The notes under the pieces: generated by a model
What the model saw: the letters and a program-made list of their open reading frames with translations, nothing else
What the model was told of the DNA's origin: nothing
Database searches by the model: none
Shown: positions 4,994-5,738 of the stretch, in pieces
How positions within the stretch are numbered: the first letter of the stretch is position 1
Layout: every line of letters starts with the position of its first letter
Assembly (NCBI GenBank): GCA_903901395.1
Contig: CAIUQW010000035.1
Span: 1-5,738 of the forward strand
DNA from: an uncultured Chlorobiales bacterium
GTDB taxonomy: Bacteria > Bacteroidota > Chlorobiia > Chlorobiales > Chlorobiaceae
Reading direction: 5' to 3'
DNA: 5,738 bases
Translations under genes and position numbers: made by a program

Positions 4994-5738
4994 TCAAAAG
5001 CCGGGCGGGAAAACGCTCGTGAAGTGGCCGATGCCGAGCGCCGTCGGCAACAGAAATCCCTCGCCGTACATGACGCCGATCTGCTCGCCAAGCGCTCGCG
5101 CCCGCGCTTCGAGGCCCGGCAGGAACTCCTTGCGGTTAATCATGGTCTCTGGCTCGTCGCTGTTCTCCTTTCGGTGGAACTGCGTGCCGAAGGCTTCGAC
5201 GCCGCCACGCGAACGCTCGAAGGTCGATGAAACGTCCACGACGATCTGCGGTTCGGTCTGCCTGAACTGGATGTAATAGAGCAGGTGGCGCGGGCGGTGC
5301 GCGGCTTGCGACAGGCAGCCGTCGAGGGTTTCGATCTTGCGCAGCCCCGCGTAGTAGCAGGCGTCGTAAACGAGGCGCGAGGCCTTCATGTGGTCGGGGT
5401 GGCGCTCGTCCGGCGGGTTGCAGAAGACAGTGTCGGGTTGGTATCTCCGGATGATCCGGATGATCTTGTGCAGATTTTCTTTGCTGTAAAACAGCTCCGA
5501 GTCGCCGAGATCGAGCTGCTCCCGCGCCGCGTAGCCCATGCGCTCCGTGGCGAGCGCGGCCTCCATGCGGCGGGTTTCGGCGGTGCCGAGCGTGCCCATC
5601 TCCCCGGCGGTGAGGTCGCAGACGGCCACGCGCTGCCCTTCGTCCATGATTTTGAGAAGCGTCGCCCCGCAGGCAAGTTCGACATCGTCAGGATGAGCGC
5701 CGAAAGCGAGCGCGTAAACCGGTTCGGTGGGTGCGGTC
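4994..5738 (-). CDS. bshB1: Bacillithiol biosynthesis deacetylase BshB1 (5' end just outside window)
   Basis: An LmbE/PIG-L family zinc-dependent deacetylase. In the bacillithiol pathway BshB1 removes the acetyl group from GlcNAc-malate to give GlcN-malate before BshC adds cysteine. The frame is open to the right edge; 247 residues are visible. Seen: FGAHPDDVELACG (visible residues 12-24) with metal-binding His15 and Asp18 and the catalytic Asp17, VAVCDLTAGEMGTLGTAETR (38-56), NPPDERHPDHMKAS with the HPDH motif (113-116) giving the third zinc ligand, QFRQTEP, and a C-terminal EARARALGEQIGVMYGEGF. The ATG at 5647 lies after the AHPDD motif and cannot be the start. The edge base is the third position (G) of the codon before ACC, so an ATG two bases beyond the edge would give a full-length protein of about 248 residues; this is inference. 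Bacillithiol in its N-methylated form is known from Chlorobiaceae. The solute-binding protein gene follows after 41 bp. Confidence 0.95.
   Translation of the reverse strand, partial: TAPTEPVYALAFGAHPDDVELACGATLLKIMDEGQRVAVCDLTAGEMGTLGTAETRRMEAALATERMGYAAREQLDLGDSELFYSKENLHKIIRIIRRYQPDTVFCNPPDERHPDHMKASRLVYDACYYAGLRKIETLDGCLSQAAHRPRHLLYYIQFRQTEPQIVVDVSSTFERSRGGVEAFGTQFHRKENSDEPETMINRKEFLPGLEARARALGEQIGVMYGEGFLLPTALGIGHFTSVFPPGF

Noticed and set aside
4995..4997. TTG as start of the solute-binding protein
   Set aside because: It would place 15 extra residues ahead of an otherwise standard lipoprotein signal peptide; ATG at 4952 gives the normal N-terminus.
3390..5276. A 628-residue open frame on the plus strand
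   Set aside because: It is exactly antisense to the solute-binding protein and bshB1 genes, both of which have clear family motifs. Its protein is rich in Arg, Val, Gly and Glu with no recognisable domain, as expected for a shadow frame of GC-rich coding DNA.
5645..5647. ATG as start of bshB1
   Set aside because: The frame continues upstream to the right edge and that upstream part contains the essential AHPDD metal-binding motif.
1..5738. CRISPR array, tRNA, rRNA, insertion sequence
   Set aside because: No spaced identical repeats, cloverleaf, rRNA-like stretch, transposase frame or terminal inverted repeats were found.

Overview
The window looks like chromosome of a green sulfur bacterium (Chlorobiaceae, Chlorobium/Chlorobaculum type). 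This is an inference from three things: a bacillithiol-pathway deacetylase gene (bshB1, on a chemistry known in this family as N-methyl-bacillithiol), GC-rich coding DNA at both ends, and short heptanucleotide repeats between genes. No rRNA or other marker gene is present, so the taxonomy is moderately supported at best.

Layout. Bases 1-725 (+) hold the C-terminal part of a radical SAM/SPASM protein whose start lies left of the window. Bases 856-1330 (+) hold two small genes 22 bp apart: a DUF2442 protein and a HicB-like protein with no HicA partner. Bases 1331-1623 are AT-rich and non-coding apart from a 10-codon frame with a good ribosome binding site. Bases 1624-2610 (+) encode a membrane-anchored SPFH/Band 7 protein in visibly more AT-rich DNA. 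Bases 2611-2811 are non-coding, with a tandem heptamer inside an inverted repeat and what may be the broken 5' end of a lipoprotein gene.

From 2812 to the right edge all genes are on the minus strand. In transcription order they are bshB1 (runs off the right edge, probably almost complete), an OppA-type (SBP_bac_5) lipoprotein substrate-binding protein, and a small exported helical protein of unknown function. The first two are 41 bp apart and the last two 74 bp apart, so co-transcription is possible. A 4-unit YYATCAA repeat overlaps the stop codon of the substrate-binding protein gene.

The plus-strand and minus-strand groups converge near 2811. The middle section (about 730-2735) has lower GC and small orphan-type genes (DUF2442, HicB-like, SPFH) plus gene-start remnants at or near its edges, so it reads as a mosaic accessory segment between core genes. 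I see no clear new multi-gene system. The best leads are the DUF2442/HicB-like pair without a toxin, the lone SPFH protein with an unusual insert, and the possible truncated gene starts around it.
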